A stretch of 64,000 bases of DNA. Source: Pseudomonadota bacterium. GTDB taxonomy: Bacteria > Desulfobacterota > Desulfobacteria > Desulfobacterales > Desulfolunaceae. Below the pieces are notes generated by a model that saw nothing but the letters and a program-made list of their open reading frames with translations, did not search any database and was not told where the DNA came from. The position numbers and the translations under genes are program-made. Where the stretch lies: NCBI GenBank assembly GCA_018818835.1, contig JAHIRD010000159.1, forward strand, positions 60,649-124,648, given 5' to 3'. Below are positions 34,427 to 43,424 of the stretch, piece by piece (position 1 is the first letter of the stretch; each line of letters opens with the position of its first letter).

Positions 34427-36046
34427 ATGACCCATTCCCAGCAACCCATTCTAAATATGTCATCAGGCCCGATGAGCTATCCGGCCTATTCCATTGAAGA
34501 CATTAACGCCCTTATCCCCGAGTTTCGGACCTGGTTGCATATCGTGCAGGAGAGCGCGACGAATCGCCTTGGACTCATTGACAACGATGCCCACTTAAAT
34601 CATACACGTGCTCCATCCTATAGCGTCATGGCGACCCTCCCTCCCCTTTATCCCGAATGGCTGGGGGACAGATCGTTTCTGGAAATACATTCTGTTCGTT
34701 TTCCCTATGTCGCCGGGGCCATGTACAGAGGACTGACGTCGAGTTCCATGGTATCGGCCATGGCCCATGCCGGAATGCTCGGTTTTTTCGGATCGGCAGG
34801 CCTTTCACCCAGTGAGGTTGAAAAAGCTCTTGTAGAGATCGAATCGTCATTCAGGGGTGAAAAGTTATCCTATGGAAGCAATCTTATCCATTCCCCCACA
34901 GAACCTGCCCTTGAAGATGCCATTGTGGACCTGTATCTGAAACGAGGAGTGCATCGGGTATCCGCTTCCGCCTTCATGTCTCTATCACCCAGCATCGTCC
35001 GATATTCAGCCACGGGTCTTTTCGTGGATCCATCCGGCAACATCCAGCGGACCAACCATGTATTTGCGAAACTGTCCAGACCGGAAGTCGCTGATTTTTT
35101 CATGTCACCACCACCCAAAGCCATCCTTGACCATCTGGTTTCCCAAGGAAAACTCACCCAGCAAGAGGCAACCCTTGCTTTGAAGCTACCGGTGGCTGAA
35201 GACATTACCGTGGAAGCCGATTCAGGAGGACACACCGACAACCGTCCGCTCACGGCAATTTTCCCCACGATTTTTGATCTTCGCAACAAAAAAGTTGAAA
35301 CCCACGGATTTACCCGACCCATTCGGCTCGGTGCAGCCGGAGGATTGGGCACGCCGTCAGCTGTTGCAGCAGCCTTTTCCATGGGTGCGGCCTATGTTCT
35401 CACAGGGTCCGTCAATCAGTCGGCAGTGGAGTCGGGCTTATCCCTTGATGGACGGAAAATGCTTGCTGCAGCAGGGGTTGCTGATGTGACCATGGCACCG
35501 GCGGCCGACATGTTTGAACTCGGCGTCAAAGTACAGGTCCTCAAACGCGGAACTCTCTTCAGCAGCCGTGCCGGGCAACTCTGGCAGCTCTATTCGGCCT
35601 ATGATTCCATTGAATCCATTCCCGCGCCTATAAGAGCAAAACTTGAAAAAGATTTATTCCATTCGTCTCTGGATAAAATCTGGTCCGATACCCACAGCTT
35701 TTTTTCATCACGAAATCCCGGTGAAATTGAAAAAGCAGAAAAAAGTTCAAAATACCGTATGGCCTTGATTTTCCGATGGTACCTGGGGAACAGCGCCAAC
35801 TGGGCCATGTCAGGCGATACATCACGGCGTCTTGACTACCAGATATGCACAGGTCCGTCCATGGGCGCGTTTAATGCCTGGGTCAAAGGCTCATACCTTG
35901 AAAATGTTGAAGACCGAACAGTTGTCGATATTGCCTTAAATCTCATGGAAGGCGCAGCCGTCGTCACACGAGCTCAACAGCTAAGAACTTATGGTCTCCC
36001 GGTTCTTTCTTCTTCCTTTTCTTTTTTTCCACGGCCATTGTGTTAA
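34427..36046 (+). CDS. pfaD: PfaD-like enoyl reductase of PUFA synthase
   Basis: A 539-residue flavin-dependent enoyl reductase of the 2-nitropropane-dioxygenase/PfaD family, which reduces the trans double bond during chain building on the PfaA carrier domains. Visible hallmarks: the early IHSVRFPYVAGAMYRG, GFFGSAGL, SYGSNLIHSP, then VEADSGGHTDNRP, RLGAAGGLGTP with AAAFSMGAAYVLTGSVNQ (FMN-binding barrel), and YQICTGPSMGAFNAWVKGSYL near the end. Length matches PfaD (about 540), and the C-terminus closes with TRAQQLRTYG, as in the family, before a short divergent tail. It lies 16.3 kb after pfaC, with the tailoring genes in between, which marks the far edge of the locus. Shine-Dalgarno GAAGGA. 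What follows is degraded sequence. Confidence 0.93.
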   Translation: MTHSQQPILNMSSGPMSYPAYSIEDINALIPEFRTWLHIVQESATNRLGLIDNDAHLNHTRAPSYSVMATLPPLYPEWLGDRSFLEIHSVRFPYVAGAMYRGLTSSSMVSAMAHAGMLGFFGSAGLSPSEVEKALVEIESSFRGEKLSYGSNLIHSPTEPALEDAIVDLYLKRGVHRVSASAFMSLSPSIVRYSATGLFVDPSGNIQRTNHVFAKLSRPEVADFFMSPPPKAILDHLVSQGKLTQQEATLALKLPVAEDITVEADSGGHTDNRPLTAIFPTIFDLRNKKVETHGFTRPIRLGAAGGLGTPSAVAAAFSMGAAYVLTGSVNQSAVESGLSLDGRKMLAAAGVADVTMAPAADMFELGVKVQVLKRGTLFSSRAGQLWQLYSAYDSIESIPAPIRAKLEKDLFHSSLDKIWSDTHSFFSSRNPGEIEKAEKSSKYRMALIFRWYLGNSANWAMSGDTSRRLDYQICTGPSMGAFNAWVKGSYLENVEDRTVVDIALNLMEGAAVVTRAQQLRTYGLPVLSSSFSFFPRPLC

Positions 36047-36340
36047 CTTTTTTTGTGCTGTGTCACCCATTCGCGTCAACATGAACGTGCGAAGGGTGGC
36101 ACAACTCTATTTGACCGTGCACTCGTTGCATCAAATAATGCCTTTCGAGACCCTACCAACATCGACACACTCAACAACAACCCATGATCCGCCATGGATT
36201 TTTGATCTCCGTTTATACGCGCGTTCGTTCTTATATTATTCAACACCCCTTCTCTGGCTGACTCTTGATGTCCCGTAATTACCTTGATTAAGGATCCAAA
36301 GGGGGGTATAATTTTCATAATATATATGTATAATTCTGAC

Positions 36341-37593
36341 ATGCCCAATGAAAAACACGAGCATCCCGAGAAAAACAGCAGACAGAACCTAATCAGAGAA
36401 TCCGCCCGTGTAAACACGCACTTCTGGGAGGACACCACATCAGTGATGACCTGATCAATCCTGAAATAGAATCCTTCATTGAAAACGCCCTGTACAGTCG
36501 TTCTGTCCTTTTCAAATCCCATCCTGTTCCGGTGGGAGAAATCAAGGACATTCTTGATAAGCTTAAAGATGCGACCAACCTGGAGAAGATGGACCTGATC
36601 ACCACCATGCGGCAGAACAAGCAGAAAGAGTATTTGATACCCCTGGTGGCACTCCTCAACGAGGATGACATCGTTGTCGCAAGAAAGGCCTTTGACCTGA
36701 TACGCCACTATCTTTTCACACCATCGCCGGACATGAAAAACGATTATTATTGGGCCACCCTTTACAATATATTTGCCGCATCCACCGTTCCGATTGTTGA
36801 AGATGACAAGGGGTATATGCGGCCCCTCAACAACATGGAAATTGTCAAGCTTATCCGGTTCCGGAACATCTATTATGAAACGTTCAAAGAGCCGGCATCC
36901 GGGAATGACTATCTTTTCATCCGCATGAACGGCATCGGCATCGGCAAGGGCGGGATCCGGGCAGACACGCATCACGTGTCCTTTTCAGGTGAAGGCGCCC
37001 TGTCCACCAACATGCTGTTTAAATGCCTGGGCCTTGGCATCCCCTTGTTTACAACCGGAAAGGGTGGGATTATAGGCGATCTTGGACAAGGAGATACCCG
37101 GAGCCGGGTATTAAGTGCCTACGCAGACTTCCTTTATTACAAATCCGGCATCGGGCCTTTGTCCGATGTTCCTGCGGGTGATGTGGGTATCGGAGCAGAT
37201 GAAATTGGTGTCATTTATGAGCGGATCACAGACAATGCGTTCTCGGATCTCGAAAAACTCAACCGGGGAGAACTGGCCCCTAATTCCCCCCAAGTGATTA
37301 TCCTCACAAAACACTTCGGCATCAACTGTTCAGATTCCGGCCTTGTAAGCGTTCTTGCCGGAAACAGAGAGGCAGTTGAAAAATACACGGCGTCGGCTAT
37401 TACCGGAAAACCGGGAACCAAAGGTCTTGCATTAAGAACCGGAGCAACTGCCCGGGGCCTTAAAGAAGTCCTTGCCGTAATCAAAGCCTACAGAACATTT
37501 CATGATGAATCCAAGTTCCTTTTGACTTTCCTTCAGTTTTCATTCTTAGGTTCCTTTCTGAGTCCAAACGTACCATCAGCATCGGCGAGGTAA
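36341..37593 (+). pseudogene. Frameshifted and truncated Glu/Leu/Phe/Val dehydrogenase gene
   Basis: The remains of an amino-acid (glutamate-type) dehydrogenase. One frame opens with ATG 36341 and runs to a stop near 36454; a second frame then continues as HISDDLINPEIESFI into a 350-residue stretch. It holds GIGKGGIRAD, TGKGGIIGD, PAGDVGIGADEIGVIYE and ITGKPGTKGLALRTGATARG, the ELFV-dehydrogenase substrate-domain motifs. Sequence resembling the family ends just after ATARGLKEVLAVIKAYRTF, so the whole C-terminal NAD-binding Rossmann domain is missing, and the tail to 37593 is unrelated. With one frameshift and one truncation I judge it dead. It lies 295 bases after pfaD and may mark a rearrangement breakpoint. 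Confidence 0.8.
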
Positions 37594-38214
37594 ATCCGAG
37601 TTAGATGTCTACATTTGTTAATATTTGTTCCTGATATGCTCACTGCCCGGTTACTGCTATAGCGCCTGATTTAAAATTTTACCCACATCCCGCCATCTAA
37701 GCAACCGCGCCGTTGAATGTTGCTGCGATATCTCGCCTCCATAGACCACCACATTATCCAGACGCAGGGACAGGCCGGCTGTCTGAATTCTCCCGGCAAT
37801 CTGCTCAAATCCTTTAAAAAAAGCCGAAGCCCTTTTACTTGATGATCATTATCATAGCAAATGGGATCGTTCTTAAACAGATAATTTTGAGGGTAAAAAT
37901 GCAATTCGAATGGCAAAAATTGGGCTCAAATCGATCAACCTATTTAATAATTCAGCTGGTTGGCGTGGCCCGACCCCATCGAATCCGACCCCATCGAACA
38001 TCGTCCATCGAACATCGACCAACCCATCGACCCAATAGAATACTCTCTCAATTAGTCATAGGCAGAAGATCATATAATGAAATGAGAATCATGAAAAAGC
38101 CCATAACAAAACCTAAAAGCCATTAAAACGAGCGTTTATCCAAAACGCTCTGTTTTGTATCCCAAACTTCCAAAATTAATTGACAAAAGGCAGACATAGT
38201 CATATATTTCTTTA
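37594..38214. other. Decayed, repeat-bearing intergenic region
   Basis: About 620 bases with no intact gene. On the - strand near 37680-37830 one frame reads RIQTAGLSLRLDNVVVYG and RLLRWRDVGKIL, protein-like but unidentified, broken on both sides. Around 37970-38035 the motif CATCGA/CATCGAACATCGA is repeated many times in imperfect tandem. Consistent with scrap left by insertion and deletion. Confidence 0.5.
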
Positions 38215-38484
38215 ATGAAATATTTAAATTGGAATTCTGACAAAAACGAAATTTTAAAGCGCGAACGTGGTATTTCCTTTGAGGAGATAGCCTTTTTAAT
38301 TGAGTCAGATCAGGTTATTGGAATTGAGGAGAATCCAGGATATCCCAATCAAAGGATGTATGTTTTAGAAATCGAAAACTATGCGATCATTGTACCTTAT
38401 GTGGAAAATGATGATGAGATATTTTTGAAAACAGCTTTTCCAAGCCGTAAATATACAAAAAAATACGGATTAAAGGGGGAATGA
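38215..38484 (+). CDS. BrnT-like toxin of a type II toxin-antitoxin pair
   Basis: An 89-residue protein. The opening YLNWNSDKNEILKRERGISF and the following FEEIAFLIE resemble BrnT-type ribonuclease toxins (FxWDxxKxxxNxxKHGxxFEE), and the end FLKTAFPSRKYTKKYG matches their closing RxAxxxExxxY register only loosely. It overlaps the next gene by four bases (ATGA), the usual toxin-then-antitoxin arrangement of this group. The overlap and the small sizes support a TA module. BrnT assignment is probable, not certain. Confidence 0.65.
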   Translation: MKYLNWNSDKNEILKRERGISFEEIAFLIESDQVIGIEENPGYPNQRMYVLEIENYAIIVPYVENDDEIFLKTAFPSRKYTKKYGLKGE

Positions 38485-38780
38485 TGAATAAAATTAACAA
38501 AAAAGCATTTACACCAATCGATCAGGAAGAAAAAGACCTGATGGAATCGATAGAACGTGATGAGTGGCGGACCGTTAATAACTTTGACGGTGAAAAAACA
38601 AAAGCGATAGAAGCTGCGCGAAATACTTTGAAAAAAGATAAAAGGATAAATCTTCGTCTTTCTCAAAAGGATTACCATCAAATACAGATCAAGGCAATTG
38701 AAGAAGGTATACCTTATCAAACACTTATTTCAAGTATTGTGCATAAATACTTGAATGGTTCCTTAACACCAAAATCGTAG
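38481..38780 (+). CDS. CopG-like antitoxin
   Basis: A 99-residue protein. The C-terminal part (about residues 53-93) reads RINLRLSQKDYHQIQIKAIE followed by EEGIPYQTLISSIVHKYLNG, a ribbon-helix-helix DNA-binding segment typical of CopG-family antitoxins. The N-terminal half is charged and would wrap the toxin. Translationally coupled to the upstream BrnT-like gene. Likely binds its own promoter and neutralises the toxin. The pair sits in the decayed region behind pfaD. Confidence 0.75.
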   Translation: MMNKINKKAFTPIDQEEKDLMESIERDEWRTVNNFDGEKTKAIEAARNTLKKDKRINLRLSQKDYHQIQIKAIEEGIPYQTLISSIVHKYLNGSLTPKS

Positions 38781-39516
38781 AACGAAACAGAACAAGCCGG
38801 GTGCACGGGAGCCTTCCGCTGGGGATGATTGGCATTGCTGATTGGGGGTCGTTCAGAGGGGGCCAGTCGTTCAGGGGTCCTCAAATGGGGTCAGGCCGCA
38901 TTAACAAACTGAAATAAAACAAAATACCATTAAAATCACCCCCTAAAACAACCTTAAACCCAACATTTCGCTCTTTGAAAAAATAATTCAAGAATAATAG
39001 GTTTTAAATCAAGAATAAACAGTTAGTTAGGCTCAAATAACCACCATCTATCTTTGAGGTTTTGGTATACGAAAGCGGGAATTTCCATTAGCTCGCACAT
39101 TTTTTTGTGTAATTCGCTTAAGCCCTGTACGGTTGACTGTATTGGGACGTTGTATTTTAATATCAATGACAGGTGAATATTTCTAAAATAATACCTATAG
39201 AAAATACGGGATAAAAATATGAAGGTTATGCCACAGCATGTGACCTTTAATTCACACATAAACCCAAAACCAGAGGTATGCACTGCATTCCTTTTATGGC
39301 CTTGATCATCCTTTCGTCCATTGCCAACGTATTTGGCTAATCACCTGGACACTCTTGAAAATGCCTGAAGCTTGCGGTGCGAATGGGGTCGCATGGTCGC
39401 GTGATTTGGGAATAGTTTCAATAATTGGTTGATTTTATGTTCGAGAAATCGTTTTTTATCCATATTATTTAAACTCTAACTTTAAAATATACGGGTGTCA
39501 GCACTTCTCAATCAAT
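38781..39516. other. Intergenic scrap without a supported gene
   Basis: About 735 bases. Between 38800 and 38915 are GC-rich fragments with TGGGGTCAGGCCGC, of the kind often seen around REP-associated transposase repeats, but no transposase is present. A - strand open frame at 39023-39283 (86 codons) has no recognisable family and I do not call it. The rest is AT-rich. Confidence 0.4.
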
Positions 39517-40575
39517 TTAATGAAACGACACCCCCATGCCAAAGGGGAAATTGAATGTGATGCCCAGGGCGGTTTTTCTGTCATCCGTGAGGCCGGCGAA
39601 AAAGCCGAGTTTGTTCCAGATGGGTTTGGCTGTGGGGTAGACATTCAGACGGACCTTCAGGTTTTCCGTTCCGTTGATGATGACGGACCACAGGAGGCTG
39701 TTGTTGCGGTCATAGAAAACCCCGCCGCTGTATCGGAATTCAGCCGGAATGTCACGGGAGAGATCGACCCGGCAGGTGGCGAGCCCCAGGCCCCAGGATA
39801 ATGAAGTTTCCGGACTTATCCGATGGGAAAGGCCGATCATGTTGTTCATGCCGATGAATGAAAAAAGGCGAACAGATTCGCATCCCAGTAAGTTTGGACG
39901 GATGACGTAGTTCATGCCTGCGTTGAGAAGGGTTTCATCGTTAACATCATAGAGCAGGAGGTGGGGCCAGACGGCCGGGCAGAGATGGGTCTCGACAAAT
40001 CCGGCAACCATGTCGCTGCTGAATAGAAGAATGCCCAGGGGCCTGAAAATCAGTACGTCTGCCACTTCGTCGTCCGATGTTGTGCTTTTCTTTTCGATGA
40101 CTTCCTGGACAATCTCGCCGGCCATGGCCAGAATGGCAGAACAGGCTCTGGGCGCGGGAATGCCTTTTTGCTGAAAGTATTCGGCATCCTTCCTGTAAAC
40201 CAGTCCGCCTCCGAACAGGTGCAGGAAATAATTGGGGGTCATACAATAACGATCCGAATGGTCCTCGCCGCCCAAGGGAAAAATCTGCCGGTTGACAAAG
40301 GCCCGAGTTCCGCCATCCTCGTCAATGGCATCACCAGGATGGGTCAGGTGATCGAGTACCGTGTCCCATCGTTCACTCATATCTTGGGTGTCGAAATTAT
40401 CCGTAAGCTGAACCGTATCAAAGGTATAGGCAAACACATTGTTCCAGGGGTTGTAAAAGGCCTCGGACCCGTAGGGTTGTGGTCTGTAAAAATAACAGCC
40501 CATTTCTCCGGCACAGATCCCAGGCGCCAAGACCAGAAGAAACAACACAGCACAACGTGGGACATGGTCCTTCAT
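39517..40575 (-). CDS. Exported protein of unknown function
   Basis: A 352-residue protein with a signal peptide (KDHVPRCAVLFLLVLAPGICAGE). The mature part is rich in aromatic and Gly/Asn beta-like segments with alternating hydrophobic residues towards the end (SLSWGLGLATCRVDL, LGITFNFPFGMGVSFH). The terminal Phe-X-His ending and the strand pattern suggest an outer-membrane or periplasmic location. The open frame extends 17 codons upstream, but that part (MMASKKSHS) is encoded by the repeat element at 40605-40625, so I take the ATG at 40575, just before the signal peptide. No known family recognised. Confidence 0.65.
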   Translation of the reverse strand: MKDHVPRCAVLFLLVLAPGICAGEMGCYFYRPQPYGSEAFYNPWNNVFAYTFDTVQLTDNFDTQDMSERWDTVLDHLTHPGDAIDEDGGTRAFVNRQIFPLGGEDHSDRYCMTPNYFLHLFGGGLVYRKDAEYFQQKGIPAPRACSAILAMAGEIVQEVIEKKSTTSDDEVADVLIFRPLGILLFSSDMVAGFVETHLCPAVWPHLLLYDVNDETLLNAGMNYVIRPNLLGCESVRLFSFIGMNNMIGLSHRISPETSLSWGLGLATCRVDLSRDIPAEFRYSGGVFYDRNNSLLWSVIINGTENLKVRLNVYPTAKPIWNKLGFFAGLTDDRKTALGITFNFPFGMGVSFH

Positions 40576-40604
40576 CAATATCCATGAATTATTTTTCCGT
40601 GAAT

Positions 40605-40625
40605 GGGACTTTTTCGACGCCATCA
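40605..40625. repeat. End of short interspersed element
   Basis: Inverted copy of the 34042 element end: on the - strand it reads GATGGCGTCG followed by AAAAAGTCCC, differing by loss of one T. Only this end is visible. It covers the stop of the ankyrin gene and the apparent upstream start of the exported-protein gene. Confidence 0.6.
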
Positions 40626-42056
40626 ATACTGAATCAAACGTTGTTTACACTCATCCGCTTTGTCATTAAATTCCTTTGCCTTTTCACGGTATTGTGATTC
40701 CTGCCCTTGAATGCCTGTGGTATTTGGAACAAATGTCTGATAAAAAACATGGCCCGAGCCTGTTCCAACTCCATTGGGGGACCGTAGCGCACTTAATTCC
40801 GCCCTCTGTTTTGCCTCTACTTGGGCCTGCATATGTGAAAGGCTGATTATCATAGAGTTTAAAACCATAGAACCAACAACCTTTGTTATTCGGTCAGCTC
40901 TTAGCTCATCAGCAATTTTTTCCATTTCCAACGAGGCCTTCTCAAAGTATTTGGCAGCCAGTTTATAGGAAAAGGCAACTTTTTGAACAATGTCTTCTCT
41001 ATTCTTGCAATCTCCGGACAGCTTTTTTTCAAAATAAATAGCGAACCATTCATAAGAATGCGCCGCAAAATTGAATTGATCTTCATTAAATTCTACATCC
41101 AGAATATTCCCCCCACGAGACAGCACCAAATCTGCTAATTCATCGTTAAATGCACACCTGAAAAGGGGCGTTTCATTTTTAAGGGTTGGAATATTGACCT
41201 GTGCGCCGCGTTCAATGAGTCGCTTAAGGCAACGTGTTTGGCCCATGCGTGCTGCGTGATAAATCGCAGTTCCGCCATTATTATCCTTAAGGTCTAAGGT
41301 TGCATTGTTTTCAACTAACAGATCCAAAACCGTGGTGTGACCAAAAATGGAAGCCATGATCAGAGGTGTTCTCCCCTGGTCATCTTGGATGTTCACATCG
41401 AATTTTTTACTGATAAGAAACCGGATGACATCGATACTGCCGAAGGAAGAAGCCACAAGAAGTGGTGGGAACTGATTCGAGTCTTCCAGGGTAAGACCAT
41501 GATCAATTAAAATTTTCAATGTACCGACAAACCCTTTCCGGCAGGCCCAGGTAACAACTGAACCACCTGTGTTATCGGTTTGTGCCACCGACGCTCCTTT
41601 TTCCAACAACAGTTTAACCACATCCTCATGGCCTGCCTTAGCAGCTCGAATAAGAGGTGTCTCACCTGTGCTTGGATTTTTGTAATTAATATTGGCACCC
41701 TTATCGATCAAAAGTCGTACCGTTTGCAGATGCCCTTTTCTCACTGCAAGCAGTAACGGTGTGTCAGAAAATTCATCCGGTTCATCTATGTTCTCCACAG
41801 TTACAACAAGGGATGCAATTCGGCCATAATCATCAGCATCAATGGCCTCGTGGAGAAGTGGCCGGGGAGAAGGAGGGGTTAAACAACTCGCAAGGCATGT
41901 GAAGCATCCTATAAATAATATAAGACTTTTGCCGATCAGAGTGAGAGGTGCACGTAAACCTGCTTTATATGTGTAAAAGGAGGACGTTCTGTATTGTATT
42001 TCATTTCTGTTGTTTATCACATTTGAAACCCTTCTATAAACAGATGAATAAATCAC
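40623..42056 (-). CDS. Ankyrin-repeat lipoprotein
   Basis: A protein of up to 477 residues with about seven ankyrin repeats (roughly residues 85-320), seen in units such as TPLLLAVRKGHLQTVRLLID, TPLIRAAKAGHEDVVKLLLE and TPLIMASIFGHTTVLDLLVE. Before them a hydrophobic stretch ends in the lipobox-like LASC, so it is probably lipid-anchored after signal cleavage. The GTG start gives an unusually long 40-residue N-terminus before the hydrophobic part; a later non-ATG start cannot be excluded. The C-terminal 150 residues are helical and charged (YFEKASLEMEKIADELRADR). Ankyrin repeats mediate protein contacts; the partner is unknown. It lies 24 bases downstream of another lipoprotein gene, so the two may be co-transcribed. 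Confidence 0.75.
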   Translation of the reverse strand: MIYSSVYRRVSNVINNRNEIQYRTSSFYTYKAGLRAPLTLIGKSLILFIGCFTCLASCLTPPSPRPLLHEAIDADDYGRIASLVVTVENIDEPDEFSDTPLLLAVRKGHLQTVRLLIDKGANINYKNPSTGETPLIRAAKAGHEDVVKLLLEKGASVAQTDNTGGSVVTWACRKGFVGTLKILIDHGLTLEDSNQFPPLLVASSFGSIDVIRFLISKKFDVNIQDDQGRTPLIMASIFGHTTVLDLLVENNATLDLKDNNGGTAIYHAARMGQTRCLKRLIERGAQVNIPTLKNETPLFRCAFNDELADLVLSRGGNILDVEFNEDQFNFAAHSYEWFAIYFEKKLSGDCKNREDIVQKVAFSYKLAAKYFEKASLEMEKIADELRADRITKVVGSMVLNSMIISLSHMQAQVEAKQRAELSALRSPNGVGTGSGHVFYQTFVPNTTGIQGQESQYREKAKEFNDKADECKQRLIQY

Positions 42057-42080
42057 TGATTTTTTATAGCCTTTGCTTCG

Positions 42081-42611
42081 TCACTTTATGGATGTTCGGA
42101 TGAAATCAGAAAGTTTAACCGTCTCTATTCCCTCACTTTCCGGGATCTGTTTAAGTCTTGCACTGCCACTGTCTGCTTCCATCAGAAGAAAATATCTTCT
42201 CCCGGGAAAACACTCAATCAAGGCAGACGTTTTTTTGCTATGGTGCATCTCAGAAAGACCTTTCCAGCCCACATGAGCAGAAATAGTATGTTCACCTGAC
42301 TCAACCGGCAGCATAATGAACGAGCCCCTGGACATCATAGCCACCTGAACCCCATCCAACCATGCGTAAAAAGGAATTGCACCTGTGAATTCATCTTTTT
42401 TTATTATGTAGATTACTGGCTTGTCTGATGTCAGTGGTGGAAACGACTTGGCTTGTGCTTCTACTTCCGGTGAGGCATAAGGTATGACACCATAGCATCT
42501 CTCAACGGTGTGTTTTCTCCCACAACCTGACAAGAATATTGCGAAAATAAATAAAAACAGTAAAGCACATGCAAAAGAAACTCTTTGTGTTTTATGTGGC
42601 AAATTATTCAT
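42081..42611 (-). CDS. Small lipoprotein (DUF2846-like)
   Basis: A 176-residue protein with a classic lipoprotein signal: ACALLFLFIFAIFLSGC, cysteine at about residue 30. The mature part has beta-strand segments KPVIYIIKKDEFTGA, YAWLDGVQVAMMSRGSFIML and VESGEHTISAH, resembling DUF2846-type lipoproteins that carry a surface-exposed beta domain. Directly upstream of the ankyrin lipoprotein on the same strand. Function unknown. Confidence 0.7.
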   Translation of the reverse strand: MNNLPHKTQRVSFACALLFLFIFAIFLSGCGRKHTVERCYGVIPYASPEVEAQAKSFPPLTSDKPVIYIIKKDEFTGAIPFYAWLDGVQVAMMSRGSFIMLPVESGEHTISAHVGWKGLSEMHHSKKTSALIECFPGRRYFLLMEADSGSARLKQIPESEGIETVKLSDFIRTSIK

Positions 42612-42738
42612 TTTTTTGACTCCGAATGAAGATAAGTGCTTACTCTTTAGAATGTTTTATTTGTCCTTCCCCATTATACCAACATTGATAATATATCGAA
42701 GAACTTTAATGTTTATTGGACATAGCTATTGTTAGCAT

Positions 42739-42921
42739 TTATGCTGAAAGGTCTTTCTTTTTTAACGATGCCGAAATTGCAAAACCTGCAAAAAGAACAA
42801 TACCGCCAGCTATCATAATTTTTTTTGCTGTTTCTCTCTCGTGTTCCCTTGCCGAAAACCCATTTTTGAAATAACCGTTATATCCCCCCTGTATGGATTG
42901 ATGGAACCAATTCAAAATCAC
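42739..42921 (-). CDS. Possible 60-residue membrane peptide
   Basis: A short frame with one convincing hydrophobic helix (IMIAGGIVLFAGFAISA) flanked by charged residues (EHERETAKK before, KKK after). It could be a small membrane protein. There is no family match I can name and no strong ribosome-binding site, so this may be chance. Confidence 0.35.
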   Translation of the reverse strand: MILNWFHQSIQGGYNGYFKNGFSAREHERETAKKIMIAGGIVLFAGFAISASLKKKDLSA

Positions 42922-43122
42922 GTCGCAGAGGGATTATTGTTACATTGATTAAATCGAATGACTATGATTCCTTAGCATATCTTCTTGACACTTGTATGCA
43001 TTTTTCCCTATGGGTTTCATTTTTTATTTTCCGAGCACAAATTGAATTATTCTTTGTCCCCCTCTTTCATTCGACTGTCAACCATTGTTTCAACGCAAGA
43101 ATTGGCACCATCCTATTCGTAA

Positions 43123-43404
43123 AACCTCACGCCTGAAACCATCACCGACGGACAGATCATAGAAATACTTGAGTATGTCCAGGCAGGCAATGATGTCACC
43201 CCAGGTGTTGATGGGCTTCTGTTCGTACTTGGCCTTGTGAACCCGGCCTACTTTGACAACACGGGTTTTTTAGGAACGTTTGACGGTGAAAACGGTACCT
43301 TGACCCAGATCCCTGAAGGGTTTGAAACATTTGATTTAACCACGGTGGAAAACGATGTGAAAACATCCGCTGACGTTGCATCATTGACCATTGATTTTAT
43401 GTAA
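43123..43404 (+). pseudogene. C-terminal remnant of an unknown exported protein
   Basis: An open frame of 93 codons with no start codon, entered directly after a stop at 43120. It reads like a real protein tail: DGQIIEILEYVQAGNDV, TPGVDGLLFVLGLV and GFETFDLTTVENDV. The acidic, Thr/Asp-rich composition fits an extracellular protein. The upstream 200 bases are AT-rich and unrelated, so the 5' part has been lost. It was not detectable as an ATG-started gene. Confidence 0.6.
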
Positions 43405-43424
43405 ACCGACCTTTTTTTTTCACA

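Noticed and set aside
36076..36975. 299-codon open frame on the - strand after pfaD
   Set aside because: It is antisense to the dehydrogenase remnant, whose motifs on the + strand are clear; the antisense product resembles nothing.
37970..38035. Imperfect CATCGA/ACATCGA repeats, considered as a CRISPR-like or iteron array
   Set aside because: Units are only 6-12 bases, irregularly spaced, without unique spacers or a nearby replication gene; simple local duplication explains them.
39023..39283. 86-codon frame on the - strand
   Set aside because: No known family, no ribosome-binding site seen and it lies in scrap DNA; could be a remnant, but the sequence does not support a call.
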